Shown here: positions 46,860-58,559 of the stretch, in pieces
Layout: each line of letters opens with the position of its first letter
How positions within the stretch are numbered: position 1 is the stretch's first letter
Source: Siphonodentalium dalli
Lineage: Eukaryota > Mollusca > Scaphopoda > Gadilida > Siphonodentaliidae
DNA: 64,000 bases
Assembly: GCA_032622095.1 (NCBI GenBank)
Contig: CP136066.1
Span: 7,155,784-7,219,783 of the forward strand
Reading direction: 5' to 3'
The notes under the pieces: generated by a model
What the model was told of the DNA's origin: nothing
Seen by the model: only the letters and a program-made list of their open reading frames with translations
Databases searched by the model: none
Translations under genes and position numbers: made by a program

Positions 46860-47810
46860 TTCAATAGATGGTTCGTCAACTCACAAACTTAGCGAACGCA
46901 TTGGCATATGTGGACAATTTCGGCATTGTTTCGAAGGTTGCTAGCGGTCTCTTTCCCTTGGAAAGATGTATATCTGCTAAGGAGAAGACCATAATGTACC
47001 GACTACCCACACTTATTGACCATGATCCTAAGGAAACTGTGTGATGTCCCGCAGTCGTCTCGTCGAATAGCTCCCAGCAGAGAAGAACAATACTCGCGGT
47101 GTTGGTTTGTGGACATACGCCTGACAGTGGGAATAAAATGAATTGGCCATGGCAAAATGGTCGGAATGGTGATGTTGCCAATAAATCACTTGGTGTAACC
47201 AACGTAGGTTGAACTGAATGCAAGATCTCACCAACGTAAAAATCATCTGTACGTTCATCGCGTTGAACATTTCACCCTCGTGTTGATGGCATTTGTACTT
47301 TCTTGAACCATACCGACCACCACCCAGTGTGTGTATGACATGTCAACCAACCATGAAAGGCATCGTCTTTAAGACTACACCCTAGTCTGGGTGGGGCTTA
47401 TATAGTAGTAGTCAGTGGTACATACCTGGTCCAGTTGATTATGAACGGCTTCCAAACGGAAGGGAACAATCTTAGCATACACGGAAAGCCAAGCCACACA
47501 TGAGATCATGTCTGAATCTAAAACATACAAAAAGAAGTGCGGTGCAGTCATGGTCCAATTTCATTTCCACTATCATGACACATGCCCACAAACTAGCACC
47601 GTGCGTATTGTTATTATCTGCTTGAATTTGTTCGGTGAGACAATTGCTGTACGCAACACGATTTTTCTTTTGTTCATGGTCAAGACGTGTGGGTATGTTA
47701 TGCATTATGGTCTTCTACGCCTTAGCAGAAACGCATCCGTCAAGTGTCTGGCTTTCAACATTCGAAGCCATATGCATAAGTTGTCAGGTACGTCAGTGCA
47801 TTAGATGAGA
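46860..47810. mobile_element. Old inverted-repeat element with about 330-bp arms
   Basis: The segment 47508-47804 read forward and 47223-46876 read in reverse are diverged copies. Both have CATGGTCAA..GTGTGGGTA, CATTATGGTCTTCT, GTATTGTT.TT.TCTGCT and CCACAAAC..CACCG in the same order. Their translations share PQT.T..IV..C..LF.ET.A, which may be residue of a coding sequence or simply a consequence of DNA similarity. The spacer is about 280 bp. TIR ends and target duplication are not clear. Confidence 0.6.
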
Positions 47811-48239
47811 ATGTGAATTGAAGAGCCATATATTGAGAAGTGGCTGTCTGGTAAGATCACCAGGTGTATATGTTGTTATCCCCATTAGGTCACCAAAGCT
47901 GAAAATACGCCGATAGCGAGGTCCTTCTGAAAGCTAGTATACACTTCAACCACATTCCTTTCTAGTTTATCGCACAAAATAACGCTTATATCCCATATGT
48001 GGCATCTTAATTATACCACAAGCTATACCACCATATCGCCAAGAATAAGGATGATAAGAATTCCAAGCTTTCGAGACAAACATGTGAGCTGGACACCGGC
48101 ATATGTATTGTTTGAAATATTCCGATTTTTGGGACCTTTCTAAAAAGTAGTGTATAAAACTGTGATGGTGTGAGAGATAGATTAATCTGACGAAGAGACG
48201 GAAACTGCTCCATGCATATAATGTTGAATGTGGCAAATC
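47811..48239. other. No gene recognised
   Basis: I see no repeat or coding signal here beyond short open frames without domains. Confidence 0.4.
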
Positions 48240-49080
48240 AGAATAAGCTCAGGCACCGTTGTTTTGATTTTTGGAGACCATACTGTGGCTATTTGGCGTA
48301 CCTAAACGGCCATTATGGGCGCTTATGGTGAACAATGGATTTCGATATGCCACATCGGGATGATTAATTGTGGGTTTTCATCTTTCCAGAAGGCTACGAC
48401 TTATGTTGAAACTAATAAATGGCCTATAGTATGCACAGTGTCGTCCATACGTATCGATATAATGAGAAATAGTTGAAATTAGTATGTGATAATATCGACT
48501 TTTTTTCAATTTCTGGCCCCAGTTTGGCCACCATCTTGACTGTGAGAGTTTGCCAAACTCAAAATGAATACTACATATCAATGTTCCATATGAACATGTA
48601 ATTGTGGGCAGAATTCGCGTAACAATAACGACCATCGTAAGAAAGTATGTGAGGAATGTGAGCTTGATTTCAAATTTCGGTCTCCATTTTGGCCGCCATC
48701 TTCGAATTGGAAAACAATTTATTGTATGAGATGCAAGGTAAATACTTCAGTATTTCCAAATCAACTAACCGCATGTGTGCAGTTGTCTCGAAAATAATGC
48801 CCAATGAAGTGAATTTGAGGGAATTTCATGATTTTTCAAAATCTTTGGGCCATTGTGGGCTCCATTTTAGATCTGGGGAACTTTTATTTGGATATGGTAT
48901 AATGAAAGTACTTCGCCTAAGTGTTTCCAACTCACAATTGTTAACAGGTGTAGAGTTGTCGTAACAATAACGCTCACTGATGTTAAAATCAGCTATTTTT
49001 GGCGATTTGTCTATGTCTGGTGGCCATTTTGGCTGCCATCTTGGATTTGAGTGAATATTCCTCCACTCAGTTATAAGAGG
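48240..49080. repeat. Degenerate repeats with GGCCGCCATCTTGG-like motif
   Basis: Phrases resembling CCATTTTGGCCGCCATCTT recur near 48525, 48688 and 49022, each followed by a GTAACAATAACG or TATTTCCAA phrase, at spacings of roughly 160-350 bp. The motif contains the CCATCTTG core of animal YY1 sites, but I take it as a repeat feature. Short open frames overlap it. Confidence 0.5.
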
Positions 49081-51233
49081 AATCCTAGCTCGAGTATCTC
49101 CTGCACATATATGCATGGGTGTTGTTATGATATCAATAACTTTCATTGATTCGAAGGTTGTAACGCAGGTAAATATTATATATCGATTGTGATATAATCG
49201 ATTCGGAAGGAAGGCTGCACAGAATTCGACGGCCCTGAGGCAATCCGGACGCCCATACAATATGAGCGTTGTTCTCCCAACAATATGCTTCCGAGAAAGG
49301 TACAATGACCGGTTCCGCATAAGTATAGTCTCGTGCATAATGTATGCAGAGCCCATTACCTGCGATACATAACATTCACCTGGGTTGACGTAGTCCGTTC
49401 TGAGATCGTATTATGATATCGCATGTCACGTTTTAGTGTGGTTTTCTTACCAATACATTTGGTTAGAGATTTTACGCTTACTCGTATTTTATTGTATCAT
49501 TTGTGTACAATTGGGATTGGGCACAAATAAGGACACCTTAGGTAGCTCATCTCCTCGTACAATTACAGCACGTTATTATAATAAAAAGGTAGTACATAAT
49601 ATGTTTAAATTGTTTCAGTGTTACCAGATCCAGGTTCGATGTGTGAGTTCATTTAATTGGATTACAGATTATTGACATATAGCCTATTTATAAACCATGG
49701 TACTATATACCCGGTATGATAATATTCATATATATTTGAACCTGAAAAGTGCACAAATCCTAACATCTAGTGGTGTAACTCCAGACAAATGCACATGATT
49801 ACGGGAATCAGACCAGGACATACCGGACCGACCATGGTTGTTCGGCCCGGTGTGAGAAAATTTTGAAAACTAAACAAGAAGATCGCAAAATCCTAGCATC
49901 TAGACTGACCTCAAGCTGTCCTAGTGTTGGACATTTCAAACCTCATACTCACCCTTTGTTTGGACATTTTCCAACTGACGACCATCTTAGTCTACAATGT
50001 TAACCAATGTGGTAAAATAGTGTTTACTTAAACTCATTAATAGTTTATTTCCAACTAATGTTGTGTCAGGTGAGACGCCCCCAAACCCCCATGTCGCCAC
50101 GTCTCTGCGTCAACACAGTCGGGCCCAGAACAACGAACCACATCGAAGGGTGGCATATAAAACTGCAAAGAATCATAGCCGGGCTGACACCCCAACGTAT
50201 ACAGTCTCATTGATTTCTTCAAAAAAGAACAGACCTACTCCGAATCAACAATTTTTCAGCTGAGTATCGGTGGGAAGGTGCACCATCGACGCCGAAAATA
50301 CAGGGCTATCGACAACTCACTGCGCCACTTCAAGATAGTTCTGCGAGTGGGCGAAATCGACACTTTGACATTCCTAAATAACGTTTCCAACATCAGCGGT
50401 CGTTAGTAGAATCCAATAGAAAAATTATGTTTATTGTTGCCTGTAATTTATATAATATATTTTCAATAAATGTTCAATTTAAAGTATCTAAAAATGTTTT
50501 CACTGAAACCACCGAAAACACAATGTACCGAACATATTTTGATTGGTTATTTATAATCGAGAAGCTCTCATATCTGAATTGTGTGTGAGGATAAATTGTT
50601 TCACAATTGCGATAATTGTTTTGCGTTTTATAACCCTAAAACGCCAACTAAACCATACAATTCGATGGACCGTGTTGCTAAACCAGGTTTAGGGAGACCA
50701 GACCTGAGAGGACACATCCGAGTTTTTCTGGACCACGGCCGTCATGTGTGGAGCTGTACATACGTTGATGACGTATCTACATGTATATGGCGAGATTTAC
50801 GACTTGGGATTATCATGCCACACACAGGGTTCGCGTTGCCACTTGCCAAATTTTCCAATGGCAAACATATTTGTCAGCAGTTTTGGCAGTGGTCAATTAA
50901 CACCATTCATATCAGGGAACTCTGACAACTTACTTACATAAGTGGTGTTTTATATGGTCTAGGATGAGTTAAAACATTTATTAAGATTAATTTAATATGA
51001 TAGCATTAGTACTAGTGGGTGATGGAATTATTACCCGTAGTTAGTAGTTTACATAGCTAATCCTCTAATGTGCCCTTCTGATGAAGCAACCCGTCTACTA
51101 TTCTGTTGTTCGATGATTGGTTTATTGCTATATGATAAACTACAAAATAAGACTCAATGTTGCAGCAATTTATACTATCAAGGATAGCCTTTAGCAAATT
51201 CTAAAGAATTTGGCAAAACATAATTTTGGTCCA
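49081..51233. other. No gene recognised
   Basis: This is mixed unique sequence. The longest open frames (50581-50925, 114 codons; 50063-50263) show no motif I recognise. A fold-back around TATCGATTGTGATATAATCGAT is at about 49180-49202. Confidence 0.45.
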
Positions 51234-51385
51234 GCGCGGACCGTGGTCACAAATGGTTAATTATCACACGAGCGCGGACCCTGGTCACACATGTTTAATT
51301 ATCACACGGGCGCGGCCCCTGGTCACACATGGTTAATTATCACACGAGCGCGGCCCCTGGCCACACATGGTTAATTATCACACGA
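51234..51385 (+). repeat. Four tandem units of 38 bp
   Basis: Units start GCGCGG at 51234, 51272, 51310 and 51348 and contain CCTGGTCACACATGGTTAAT then TATCACACGA. Few changes separate them. Confidence 0.9.
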
Positions 51386-52529
51386 GCGAGGGTGTGCTTG
51401 CTTGTAATAACTGAGAGCGTGACCATTTTAACGGCATGTCTGTGCCCCTGGTAACTGGCTAGTTTGATTACATGTTCACCTCACATAATCAGCCAGGCAT
51501 GACAACATACGATCACTTCGATCACGATTTGTTGGACCATCAATGTAGGTATAAACTAGGTTTGAACTCGAAGGTTTGAAAGCTACCTGATATTTATCAA
51601 AAAAGTATATGGGTTGTATTGTTAAGATATTATCAAAACCCAAAAATACCGTAAACTAATAGTGTGCATTGCGTGGTAGCATATTCCAATTGCAAAGTGG
51701 CGACTGAAGTAATCTGAACATACTGTTCTACTATAGAAACGAGTTTGATATCAGCGTGATAACTAGTATTACGTACAATGTATGACGTACCACTCTTTCA
51801 CACAAACTGCTATAATTGCGTAATTCCAATGTCACACTGTATCGTATAATGACTTATTTCGATAACTGATGTAATATAGATAACCGTTTTGGACGCCATC
51901 TTGGATCCTGAATTTTCACATGAGCGGATTTTTTGCGGATTTTGGATATGTTGTTCCTGAGGCATTTCCGCGACGAATTACACCAAAATCAGCTTGTGTC
52001 CAATTTCTTCCATGTTGATTCCCAAATTCAGCTTCAAAGACCACACTAATATTAATCATCTCTTCATAAAGGATTCATGCACATTTCCAATTTTAAAATA
52101 CATGCAAGTTATGTCGTACGTAAGAAAGAGTGGGTAGTTTAGAGCAGGGCAAAATTTCCAGGTGGGGGGCCACGTTCATTGTCTGGTGGTAACTAGCTGT
52201 CTTCTTCAGGTAAACAGCGCTATCAACAGTGTTTTGGTTATGCTTTTATTATAATCATTCCGCCCTACTTGTGGTCGGCGCATAATTGATTCCGATTGTT
52301 ATGGCACGTTTAGAATTGCACGTTCCGCTTGTATTGATCAGTGGTATCGCACATGTTAAACTTTACTATACTCATTCACGAGTAGTTTCTATATGAAATT
52401 TCAACAAACGACGTTGTTCGATCAATGCGTCTGCACTTTTGTCATCTGTTCGTATGTCTTCGTATGTCTGTAATTTGTCCGTTGTTTTCTGAACACCCAT
52501 CAAATGAGTATTAAACCGTTCGAATATAT
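51386..52529. other. No gene recognised
   Basis: This is unique sequence. A single GGACGCCATCTTGGATCC motif lies at about 51891-51908. Confidence 0.45.
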
Positions 52530-54006
52530 ACCATGGTAGCTGAATGGAAGAATACCATGGTAGCTGAATGGAAGAATACCATGGTAGCTGAATGGATGGA
52601 TACCATGGTAGCTGAATGGAAGAATACCATGGTAGCTGAATGGCAGAATACCATGGTAGCTGAATGGAAGAATACCATGGTAGCTGAATGGAAGAATACC
52701 ATGGTAGCTGAATGGAAGAATACCATGGTAGCTGAATGGAAGAATACCATGGTAGCTGAATGGAAGAATACCATGGTAGCTGAATGGCAGAATACCGTGG
52801 TAGCTGAATGGAAGAATACCATGGTAGCTGAATGGATGAATACCATGGTAGCTGAATGGCAGAATACCATGGTAGCTGAATGGATGAATACCGTGGTAGC
52901 TGAATGGAAGAATACCATGGTAGCAGAATGGAAGAATACCATGGTAGCTGAATGGATGAATACCATGGTAGCTGAATGGCAGAATACCATGGTAGCTGAA
53001 TGGATGAATACCGTGGTAGCTGAATGGAAGAATACCATGGTAGCTGAATGGATGAATACCATGGTAGCTGAATGGAAGAATACCATGGTAGCTGAATGGC
53101 AGAATACCATGGTAGCTGAATGGAAGAATACCATGGTAGCTGAATGGAAGAATACCATGGTAGCTGAATGGCAGAATACCATGGTAGCTGAATGGATGAA
53201 TACCATGGTAGCTGAATGGAGGAATACCATGGTAGCTGAATGGAAGAATACCATGGTAGCTGAATGGATGAATACCGTGGTAGCTGAATGGAAGAATACC
53301 ATGGTAGCTGAATGGCAGAATACCATGGTAGCTGAATGGATGAATACCATGGTAGCTGAATGGAAGAATACCATTGTAGCTGAATGGAAGAATACCATGG
53401 TAGCTGAATGGAAGAATACCATGGTAGGTGAATGGAGGAATACCATGGTAGCTGAATGGAAGAATACCATGGTAGCTGAATGGCGGAATACCATGGTAGC
53501 TGAATGGAAGAATACCATGGTAGCTGAATGGAGGAATACCATGGTATCTGAATGGATGGATACCATGGTAGCTGAATGGAAGGATACCATAGTAGCTGAA
53601 TGGCAGAATACCATGGTAGCTGAATGGCAGAATACCATGGTAGCTGAATGGAAGAATACCATGGTAGCTGAATGGAGGAATACCATGGTAGCTGAATGGA
53701 TGGATACCATGGTAGCTGAATGGAAGAATACCATGGTAGCTGGAGGGACGAATACCATGGTAGCTGAATGGCAGAATACCATGGTAGCTGAATGGCAGAA
53801 TACCATGGTAGCTGAATGGAAGAATACCATGGTAGCTGAATGGAGGAATACCATGGTAGCTGAATGGATGGATACCATGGTAGCTGAATGGAAGAATACC
53901 ATGGTAGCTGAATGGAGGAACACCATGGTAGCTGAATGGAAGAATACCATGGTAGCTGAATGGCAGAATACCATGGTAGCTGAAGGGAAGAATACCATGG
54001 TAGCTA
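52530..54006. repeat. 24-bp minisatellite, about 61 units, open in three frames
   Basis: The unit is ACCATGGTAGCTGAATGG plus AAGAAT. All units are exactly 24 bp, so a forward frame (52533-54086, repeat MVAEWKNT) and two reverse frames (repeats SYHGILPF and ATMVFFHS) remain open. Changes cluster in the codon after TGG (AAG, CAG, ATG, AGG, CGG) and in the following AAT/GAT. They alter the residue in every open frame, which argues against selection on any one of them. A forward stop lies about 20 bases before the array. The forward frame ends in a lysine-rich 25-residue tail. It is probably non-coding, but coding cannot be excluded. Confidence 0.93.
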
Positions 54007-54369
54007 TTCGTAAGTCTATCCGCATGGGCAAAAAGTCCTTTCACAAAACGACTACGGATAAGAGTTTTGACGAACATGGTCGGTAATTATTTCGTGCCAA
54101 TATATGTAATGACCAACCTCATATTTCAGGAAGTTATCGTGGCAAATGTATAACAAATCAGACACGTATATAGGATTGCCATAGTTTTTTAAATCATTGT
54201 TGCGCGTGCTCTTATGCAGCCGTACTGTTTATGGATAGGGTTTTTCGGCGAGTTTATTTCGATAAATAACAATATCGCACTTGTGGGGGGGGGGGGGGCT
54301 TTACTAAACGTGCAGATACAGGACTGACTTTTTTAGTTTTTGGCTAAAAATGGACTCGCCCCCATTGTC
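54007..54369. other. No gene recognised; poly-G run
   Basis: A run of 14 G lies near 54285-54298. There is no other signal. Confidence 0.45.
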
Positions 54370-54990
54370 AAATCCAGGTGAACCCACCATTTGTATTTCC
54401 GATTTTTGTTGAAATAGGCATGAAGCTCTACTTTTTTTTGCATGTGATATAAAATATCTGCAACTCGTTATTTCGGGATATAATAATTTTATGAAACTAG
54501 TTCTATAAAATCTTATATCCCAATAACGAGTTGAATATCCTCTATATATATCATTTAAACAAACCATTAGATATCTTCTTATCTCTCACTAGTCGAACAT
54601 GGCAACAGCACCATACTTTGCAAACTGATTGCTTTGTTCGTTAACGTTAATGTATTTCCCAACGTCGTCGCACTAACCAAAATAGACACAAAAACAAAAA
54701 GGAAAATTGGGGGACTATATGTTCAGTCGGCAGCTCGAGCGCACAATACTGTCGTATTCGGTTGTGAAGCGGCTCAGCCAACAATGCAACAGTGTGTATT
54801 TTAAGCCTCAGTTGAGGACTATTATTTGTAAAAAAGGCATTAAGCTATAGTTTTCTTCACGTGATATACAAGATCTTCTACTCGTTTGATAAATTGGATA
54901 CACAACTCGTCTACGACTCGTTCTGAATCAAATTTATCAAACTCGTTTCATAAACCCTTATATCCAAACGTAACCAGATGGAGATCCTCG
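54370..54990 (+). repeat. Two diverged copies of a repeat with ACTCGTT fold-backs
   Basis: The segments 54405-54560 and 54825-54990 share AGGCATGAAGCT or AGGCATTAAGCT, a GTGATATA phrase, an ATATC phrase, AACTCGTT and TTATATCC. In the first, AACTCGTTATTTCGGGATAT folds on ATATCCCAATAACGAGTT. Confidence 0.55.
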
Positions 54991-56101
54991 ATACACCTTA
55001 CTCGTATTTCAATTCGCGCAGTACTATTTCCCGCGCACATATCCGTGTGCGAATTAAAAACTGTGTGAACAATAGTGCGACTCCTGAATGTATACCAAAC
55101 AGGAAAACTCAAAGGGTTATCAGTTAAATACATTACGGAAGGTTGTACCGACTAGACAATTGTATTTACATGCGGGGATATGAAATTTCAAAACCATTAC
55201 TCATAAGTAAATCATGGTAAGATCGTCGATGTTTGCAATGTTTGTGAGCAATATACATATTCCACAACGAAGGGACAATAGAGTGACACCGTGCGTGGTC
55301 ACACGACGCGAGTTAATTACGTGTATTCCAACCCAACTATTTGATACAAACGCAGCTAAATAATGATGTTATCAAATTCAACCACCTACGGGGTTATGGT
55401 TTTACTTCTTTCGAGATAATTTCAATGATATCCATAACCACATATGTGACTATCATACGGATTGTTTGGAGCATATAACCACCCATCTGCACACAATCCT
55501 ACAAATTACAAGTTACAACTCGGCGTCAACTGTTCCTCGTGCTTGATCTTTAATATAGATATGCACCTTCGGGAAACATTAAGTTTTGAATTCATGCAGC
55601 ACTGTGTGCGAATTAAAACTGCAATAATTCAAAACTGAGCAAAAAATAGTACTAGTTACACGAATTTATATACGAGTAATATAGCTGCACGTGTTAAATT
55701 GTATTCCTGGAATATAACCCACATAGTTTATCCTTCTACATCAGACAACAGCCAGTTGGGTTATGTTCACATTAGTTGAAGCTCCTTAACTCGATATGTT
55801 CTCCCTGTGGTTGTCGCACTGAGCTGGGCGCCGGTTCTCAGGCCGTACTTGATGAAGCTGTTTGACAGTACTATGAATCCGACGCAGTTGGTGTCCCTCA
55901 TGCAGATTGCTGTGCAGTCCTCTTCTAAGAATATGTTTGCAAATTTATGCGGAGAATGTTGCGATAGAAAACGTCCGCTCGATATTTAAAATTGGCTTCT
56001 ACGGCGGACAGTTTTTCCAATGAAAAAAACAATAACACATATATAAGACGCTCCTCACTATACACATGGGTAGCCGGCACATTTACTGGCCGATTTATTA
56101 A
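54991..56101. other. No gene recognised
   Basis: GTGTGCGAATTAAAAACTG (about 55044) and GTGTGCGAATTAAAACTG (about 55603) are a short dispersed pair. A 60-codon frame at 55807-55989 has no known domain. Confidence 0.4.
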
Positions 56102-56621
56102 AGGTGGATTATCTCTTTGTAAACATGTATTATATAGTTACCGGGGTATAAAATATTAGATTTGAATCGAAGACTCCTATCCGGAAATGCTTCTATCGAT
56201 TAATATTAATTTTATTTCGAATATTTTCTGGTCTAAAAAGGTGTGTTTGTTCAGCTAACCAACAATAGTGGTTACTGTTAACAGAGACCAGAAATTAAAT
56301 TGTGCAATTTTGTCACAAATAAACGTTAATTATACTCATTATCGCTTATATATGTGGAACAAAACAATACAAACAACCAATCTGTGACATTTGACATTCG
56401 TTGCGTAGCCGTAGGAACAGCCCAGTGCTCTATATCGCAATACGGTCTCATCCGAATGGTCGGTTCTAAAAATAGTAACATAAACGGGCCCGATTTAATA
56501 TTCGAAATAAAATCAACATTAATTGATAGAAGCTTTTCCGGACATAGGACTTCAGTTCATATCTATTATTTTATACCCACGCAACTATTTAAAATTTGTT
56601 ATTTAAAGAGATAATCCATTT
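56102..56621. mobile_element. TTAA element with about 140-bp TIRs
   Basis: The left end is TTAA (56098-56101) then AGGTGGATTATCTCTTTG. The right end is AAAGAGATAATCCATTT then TTAA (56622-56625). The arms stay alignable for about 140 bp: TCCGGAAATGCTTCTATCGA on the left, and the complement of TTGATAGAAGCTTTTCCGGA on the right. The inner phrase AATATTAGATTTGAATCGA resembles AATATTTGATTCGAGTCGA of the AGGTACTC family, so the two are probably relatives. There is no transposase. Confidence 0.75.
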
Positions 56622-56625
56622 TTAA

Positions 56626-57071
56626 ACTGTAGACGCCAACTGAGAACATAGCTCAAACACCATCGTTCTCGACAAAAGACTCTTTCCAATGGTATTAAAT
56701 GGAATGCTATATGCCTCCCGGTGTCGAACTTGACTCGTGTGTATTACTATGTATTGTATATATACTCTCCGAATGTGGAGGCAATAAATGCATATATCCC
56801 AGGGAAGATATAACCATTTGTCAAACAAAGCATACAACGAAGCAGGTCGAGCCATGGGGACATGCCCTATATAGATAAAGACGTGTAACCATTGTTGAAC
56901 AGGGAAAGACAATCACTGTCCCGGCCACCAATGTTTTAGTATGGTATTTAATCGCTCGTTTTTATTGAAATCATGTTAAATCGGTAAAATTGTGAGCGTA
57001 CATATGGAAGAGCATGGCCCTGGAGCATGTTCCTGGCCTAATCATTACGATCTAGATGTTTGTTGTCATGG
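56626..57071. other. No gene recognised
   Basis: A reverse open frame (56912-56622) has no known domain, and nothing else is seen. Confidence 0.4.
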
Positions 57072-57430
57072 AGTACACAAAGACAGACATCAGCAGCAAT
57101 TAATGATCTATGAGGCAAAGAAGCTTTCTCCAATATATTACCGACACACATTACATGATTACTATTAAACGATTATGAAGCGCATCAGAAAGTTCAACGA
57201 TGACAGTATGGTATTGGGCACATGCACATCGACAAAGAACCTGACAAACTCCATTGTGTATGTCGAATTATATCATTTTCAAGACCATACAGGCGTACGC
57301 ACAAAGACAGACCTCAACACCAATTAATGACCTATGAAACAGAGAAGCTTTGTCCAATATATTATCGACACACAATGCACAATTATTACTATTAAACCTA
57401 TTATGACTCGCAGCAAAAAGTTCAAAGTAC
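57072..57430 (+). repeat. Two diverged tandem units of about 221 bp
   Basis: ACAAAGACAGACATCAGCAG...AATTAATGATCTATGAGGCA (57076 on) corresponds to ACAAAGACAGACCTCAACAC...AATTAATGACCTATGAAACA (57300 on). GAAGCTTT.TCCAATATATTA and ATTACTATTAAAC follow in both. Confidence 0.75.
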
Positions 57431-57633
57431 ACAGTAAATTCACAGCATGAACGCATGTTATTATTTGATTATGTCCTAAGATTCCTTCAAATCGTGTCAT
57501 GCTATGAATAATTTAAATGTAAATATATAAAAATCAATATATATGCATCCTTCACACAGGTATGCGTGCTTGCAAATATACACATAGAGAAAATGATGTG
57601 GAAATTTCAATATTTTCACACATTACATATTAA

Positions 57634-58010
57634 AGGTACTCAATCCGATCAGAGGGTCCTCACATCATCAAGTTACAACAAAATTTCTTTAAAATACGCT
57701 TATGTTGTCAGAATCGATTAATTAGAACAAAATAATGCTAACCGCGCTGTCAACTATGGTATATATTTTCAAAAAAGTTATTTATCAACATTTTGTTCAA
57801 CGAAATATGACCGTATTATCACTTTCGTATCACAAAATTTGGCTGTATTACCACTTGATTTTAGAGTTATCCATCTTCATCCGCAATTTTGTCCGAGACT
57901 ATCGGATTTCGACTCGTTTCTGGGCCACAAATTATTACACATCTCGAGAAATAACAAACTTCAAAAATCGATATCTGATCACTCTGAGCTTTGATTAGTG
58001 TGGTGTGGTG
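57634..58010. mobile_element. TTAA/AGGTACTC element, right end lost
   Basis: TTAA (57630-57633) then AGGTACTCAATCCGATCAGA marks the left end. The part from about 57800 is the inverse of 3700-3880 and ends CACTCTGAGCTTTGATTAG...GACTCG, where the right end breaks off before the expected TIR. Confidence 0.65.
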
Positions 58011-58394
58011 ACTCGGGGTACCCTGACGGAGGTTATAACGACATTAGTTTTTCTAACTTTTGATTACAAATTTATGCTGATTAAATAAATAACAAAAAAA
58101 AGAGAACACATACGCTCATTGTGTGGCTATTTCAGCACCAGATGTCCGCTCTTTATAAATATGTTTTCACCGTGGCCAGCGCCATCCAATTAATGGGTAT
58201 AAGTCCACTGTGGGCTTATAAATATCAGAACCAATTAAGTCCAATCTGAACCAATTTTAATATTTAGGTTCAATACGAACCTATTTGCCCTAAGCTATAT
58301 CGATGTAGCATTATAATATGATCACTATACATGTATATAATTATAAAAGAGTAGGATCTGACCGTCATGTAGGCGGAACGCGCACGGTGGCTAC

Positions 58395-58470
58395 ATGCCC
58401 TAACGCACACAGGGGACACAGGCCCCTCCGATGCTGAATAAAGGCTCTCGGAGGGAACCTGTTTCATCGA
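58395..58470 (+). repeat. Diverged tail of the 15-16 kb repeat family
   Basis: CACAGGGGACACAGGCCCCTCCGATGCTGAATAAAGGCTC and CCTGTTTCATCGAG, read in short blocks, match the order seen at 15895-15955: GGGGCTGTAGGCCCC, TGCTAAATAAGGCTC, CCTGTTTCAG. Confidence 0.5.
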
Positions 58471-58559
58471 GTTTAGGATAACAATATGTACATACGTTTG
58501 TATTTTCTTCAGTCGCTCACTATTCCGTTTCCGATTCCGGAACTTTAAAAGGCCCATTT

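Noticed and set aside
48688-48705. GGCCGCCATCTTCG as a YY1 promoter element
   Set aside because: It recurs as part of degenerate repeats over the 46.3-52 kb region, with no transcription unit nearby.
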